Assembly: GCA_013361975.1 (NCBI GenBank)
Contig: JABFXB010000253.1
Coordinates: 1 to 15,027, forward strand
DNA from: Dermatophilaceae bacterium
GTDB taxonomy: Bacteria; Actinomycetota; Actinomycetes; Actinomycetales; Dermatophilaceae
Direction of reading: 5' to 3'
DNA length: 15,027 nt
The translations under genes were made by a program, and so were the position numbers. The notes under the pieces were generated by a model. That model was not told the origin of the DNA. It made no database searches and was given only the letters and a program-made list of their open reading frames with translations. Shown piece by piece: positions 13,696 to 15,027 of the stretch (position 1 is its first letter; every line of letters starts with the position of its first letter).

Positions 13696-14115
13696 ATGGA
13701 GCACTTGCTCGGGCTCGGGACCGCTGACGACCTGGACCTCGACGTCGACGCGGCCTTCGCCGAGATCGTGCTCGCCGACGACGAGCTCGTCGACCTCGAG
13801 TTCGAGGCCCTCATGAGTGCGGAGTTCGGCGGCCCGCACGACAGCGGTGACGTCCCGCACGACGACCCTGGAGACGGGCGGCCCCGACCGGGACCCCGCG
13901 GCGCGCTCGCTCCTCGGGCCCGTCCCGCCGCGAGGATCGCCACGGCCAGACGCCGCAACCGGCAGCGCAGCCCTCCGCCTGACGGCCTCGTGTTCTCGTG
14001 TTCTGGGTTCTCCTGCCCGAGGCGGCCCCGTGAGACGGCGGGGCCGCCGGCCCACCCTGGAGGAGGTGCTGAGCGCCTGCAGCAGGGCCTGCCGACAGGA
14101 CGACTCGGACGATGA
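13696..14115 (+). CDS. Small acidic protein of unknown function
   Basis: I do not recognise a named family. From ATG 13696 the protein has 139 residues. The first 50 are strongly acidic and look truly coding (MEHLLGLGTADDLDLDVDAA, then VDLEFEALMSAEFG). The middle is Pro/Arg-rich and basic (RPAARIATARRRNRQRSPP), and the last 40 residues are low-complexity with two Cys in SCSGFSC. From memory, small actinobacterial proteins with an acidic DxxFxxIxxxD start and an RQRSPP-type end are common but uncharacterised. A TGA one base out of frame follows QRSPP (13980-13982), so a one-base shift may have lengthened the C-terminus; the overlap of 86 nt with the next gene fits this. The N-terminal half is the secure part. 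Confidence 0.55.
   Translation: MEHLLGLGTADDLDLDVDAAFAEIVLADDELVDLEFEALMSAEFGGPHDSGDVPHDDPGDGRPRPGPRGALAPRARPAARIATARRRNRQRSPPPDGLVFSCSGFSCPRRPRETAGPPAHPGGGAERLQQGLPTGRLGR
14021..14048 (+). promoter_or_regulatory. 9-bp hairpin with the next start codon in its loop
   Basis: GGCGGCCCC (14021-14029) pairs perfectly with GGGGCCGCC (14040-14048); the 10-nt loop begins with GTG 14030, the likely start of the small membrane protein. The GAGG Shine-Dalgarno at 14019-14022 touches the stem base. There is no T-run, so a terminator is less likely than control of translation. Confidence 0.5.
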
Positions 14116-14257
14116 CGATGCGGGACGGCGATTCGCCGTCGTGCTGGCCCTGACGGCGACCCTGCTCCTGGTGACCGTTGTCGTGATCGGCGGATTGCTC
14201 CTCCTCTTCAACCTTCTGTTCGTCTGGGGAATGGCGACGTCCGGCATCGGCGAGTGA
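14030..14257 (+). CDS. Small single-helix membrane protein of unknown function
   Basis: The 75-residue protein has a very basic start (MRRRGRRPTLEEVLSA), two Cys (SACSRACRQ), a run of acidic residues (DDSDDDD), then one long hydrophobic segment of about 30 residues (FAVVLALTATLLLVTVVVIG and GLLLLFNLLFVW) and a short polar tail MATSGIGE. A positive N-terminus suggests the N-in orientation. I recognise no family. GTG 14030 has GAGG 7 nt upstream; the later GTG 14066 has AGGAGG overlapping it and no proper spacing. The hydrophobic frame has clear G/C-rich third positions. It follows the acidic protein gene, overlapping its 3' end, and the two may form one transcript. Confidence 0.55.
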   Translation: MRRRGRRPTLEEVLSACSRACRQDDSDDDDAGRRFAVVLALTATLLLVTVVVIGGLLLLFNLLFVWGMATSGIGE

Positions 14258-14298
14258 TCCAGCTGGCCCTGCTCGATGGTTCGAGGATCAGTCTCGGG

Positions 14299-14784
14299 TC
14301 ACATTGCAGGTGGCGGCCCGAGCAGTTCGATGGCGTGGTCCCGGGCCGCGTGGCCGAGTGCGACCGGGTCGATGGGGCCGGGCTCCGGGAGGCTTCGCTG
14401 CGAGGCCGGCTCGCCGGCCGCTGAGGCGAAGCCCTCGAAACCTGAAGGCGTGGTGATCTGCAGGGCTCGCAGTGGCTCGTCGGGGCCGACCCGGAAGGTG
14501 TGCGGCAGTCCGACGGGCAGCAGGACGAAGTCGCCGGCTCGAGCCGTGAGCGTCTGCCCACCGCAATGGAACTCGGCCGTTCCGGAGAGGACGTAGAACA
14601 TCTCGTCCTCTGCAAGGTGACGGTGCAGAGGTGGCGCGAACCCGGCGGGGTTCAGGAACTCGGCGACGGTCAGCTGCCCGCGCGTCTGAGCGCCGGTCGT
14701 CTTGAGCGTCACGAGGTTGCCCAGGAACCAGAGGGCTTCGCCCTCGTCTGCTCTGAGCACGTAGGGCGTTGTCGTGGTGTCCAT
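14299..14784 (-). CDS. Single-domain cupin protein
   Basis: Cupins are beta-barrels that usually hold a divalent metal. The 161-residue protein matches both cupin motifs exactly: G48-x5-H54-x-H56-x4-E61-x6-G68 and G84-x5-P90-x-G92-x2-H95, so the three-His/one-Glu metal site is intact. The N-terminal GEALWFLGNL and the TPSGFEGF segment after the barrel recall cupins annotated as quercetin-dioxygenase-like, but no substrate can be assigned. ATG 14784 has AAAGGCGG about 8-10 nt upstream; an in-frame start at 14832 would extend into the operator region and is rejected. The gene is divergent from a TetR regulator that probably controls it. Confidence 0.88.
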   Translation of the reverse strand: MDTTTTPYVLRADEGEALWFLGNLVTLKTTGAQTRGQLTVAEFLNPAGFAPPLHRHLAEDEMFYVLSGTAEFHCGGQTLTARAGDFVLLPVGLPHTFRVGPDEPLRALQITTPSGFEGFASAAGEPASQRSLPEPGPIDPVALGHAARDHAIELLGPPPAM

Positions 14785-14818
14785 GCCGAGCGCCGCCTTT
14801 CGATATAACGAGCGTATG

Positions 14819-14832
14819 GTGAATATGTTCAC
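14819..14832. promoter_or_regulatory. Palindromic operator between cupin and tetR genes
   Basis: GTGAATATGTTCAC is an inverted repeat with one mismatch per half (GTGAAYA). It lies just upstream of the tetR -10 and over the expected start of cupin transcription, in an unusually AT-rich spot. A TetR-family dimer encoded next door is the natural candidate ligand; this is inferred from position. Confidence 0.6.
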
Positions 14833-14860
14833 GGTATTGTCAAGTGATGGAGAAGGTCAA
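14831..14860 (-). promoter_or_regulatory. Candidate cupin promoter
   Basis: On the minus strand TTGACC (14860-14855) and TACCGT (14836-14831) are 18 bp apart, placing the start near 14824 within the palindrome. A TTGACA at 14843-14838 is an alternative -35 but has no good -10 at 17-19 bp. Confidence 0.4.
14835..14840 (+). promoter_or_regulatory. -10 box of a probable leaderless tetR promoter
   Basis: TATTGT (TANNNT) lies 6 nt before ATG 14847. The palindrome at 14819-14832 is immediately upstream, so bound repressor would cover the -35/-10 region and permit autorepression. Confidence 0.5.
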
Positions 14861-15027
14861 GGGCCCCGCCGGGGGCACGAGGCGCTACCGGTCGGTGGTG
14901 CGTGAGGAGAGCGCGCGCCAGACCCGTCGCACGATCGTGATCGCCGCCACGCGGCTCTTCGAGGAGAAGGGTTACGGAGGGACGTCGCTGGCCGAGGTGG
15001 CGGCCGCTGCAGGCGTCGCCCGGCCCA
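14847..15027 (+). CDS. TetR-family transcriptional regulator (3' partial)
   Basis: Only the first 60 residues are in the window. They show a basic N-terminal arm (about 1-22) and the typical TetR helix-turn-helix entry: ARQTRRTIVIAATRLFEEKG, then YGGTSLAEVAAAAGVARP, the latter being the HTH proper. The ligand-binding domain lies beyond the edge, so the inducer is unknown. ATG 14847 is chosen because TATTGT stands 6 nt upstream. It is divergent from the cupin gene with 62 bp between starts and a palindrome in that interval, the standard layout for local, autoregulated control. Confidence 0.9.
   Translation, partial: MEKVKGPAGGTRRYRSVVREESARQTRRTIVIAATRLFEEKGYGGTSLAEVAAAAGVARP

Noticed and set aside
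14021..14048. Intrinsic terminator at the 9-bp hairpin
   Set aside because: No T-run follows and a ribosome-site/start pair lies in it, so a translational role fits better.
14785..14832. Cupin start at 14832
   Set aside because: It would put coding sequence over the palindrome and lacks a ribosome site; ATG 14784 has one and starts right before the conserved part.

Overview
The window is very GC-rich DNA with strong G/C preference at third codon positions, dense gene packing, short or overlapping gene junctions and many starts with a TANNNT box only 6-7 nt upstream. Together with a GlpR/SepX-type membrane protein, a long three-domain Pta and an HspR-like MerR protein, this points to a Gram-positive actinobacterium. 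Micrococcales, perhaps an Intrasporangiaceae-like genus, is my inference and not proven by the sequence.

Positions 1-4338 (+): a molybdenum-cofactor and cell-envelope cluster. The window opens inside a protein whose first visible residues look like the C-terminal beta-helix of a UDPGP-type UTP-glucose-1-phosphate uridylyltransferase. The frame runs without a stop into a complete MoeA/Glp (gephyrin-like) molybdotransferase. Then follow moaC (1-nt overlap), mog/moaB (8-nt overlap), a RimJ-type GNAT acetyltransferase behind a hairpin, and a three-helix membrane protein of the GlpR/SepX family. Glp and GlpR/SepX are linked to cell division in Corynebacterium and Streptomyces.

Positions 4339-6176: a 460-bp non-genic stretch filled by a degenerate 51-bp tandem repeat, then an AI-2E family permease on the minus strand and a divergent regulatory region with a 7-bp inverted repeat. 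Positions 6177-7037 (+): an NmrA/QorB-like NAD(P)-binding oxidoreductase whose stop codon overlaps the stop of the convergent ackA in a shared CTAG.

Positions 7034-13601 (-), in transcription order from the right: an HspR-like MerR regulator, a corA magnesium transporter behind a long leader with a candidate uORF and a stem-loop, a DUF72 protein, an OsmC-family protein preceded by a 15-codon upstream ORF (or frameshifted N-terminus), then pta and ackA, which overlap by 4 nt and convert acetyl-CoA to acetate with ATP formation.

Positions 13602-15027: two small unrecognised plus-strand genes (an acidic protein with a near-perfect Shine-Dalgarno and a one-helix membrane protein whose start lies in a hairpin loop), a cupin gene on the minus strand, and a divergent TetR-family regulator cut by the window end, with a palindrome in the shared promoter region. 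Across the whole window the octamer GTATGCCG/CGGCATAC recurs far more often than composition predicts, using disfavoured codons inside genes. I regard it as the most unusual signal here.
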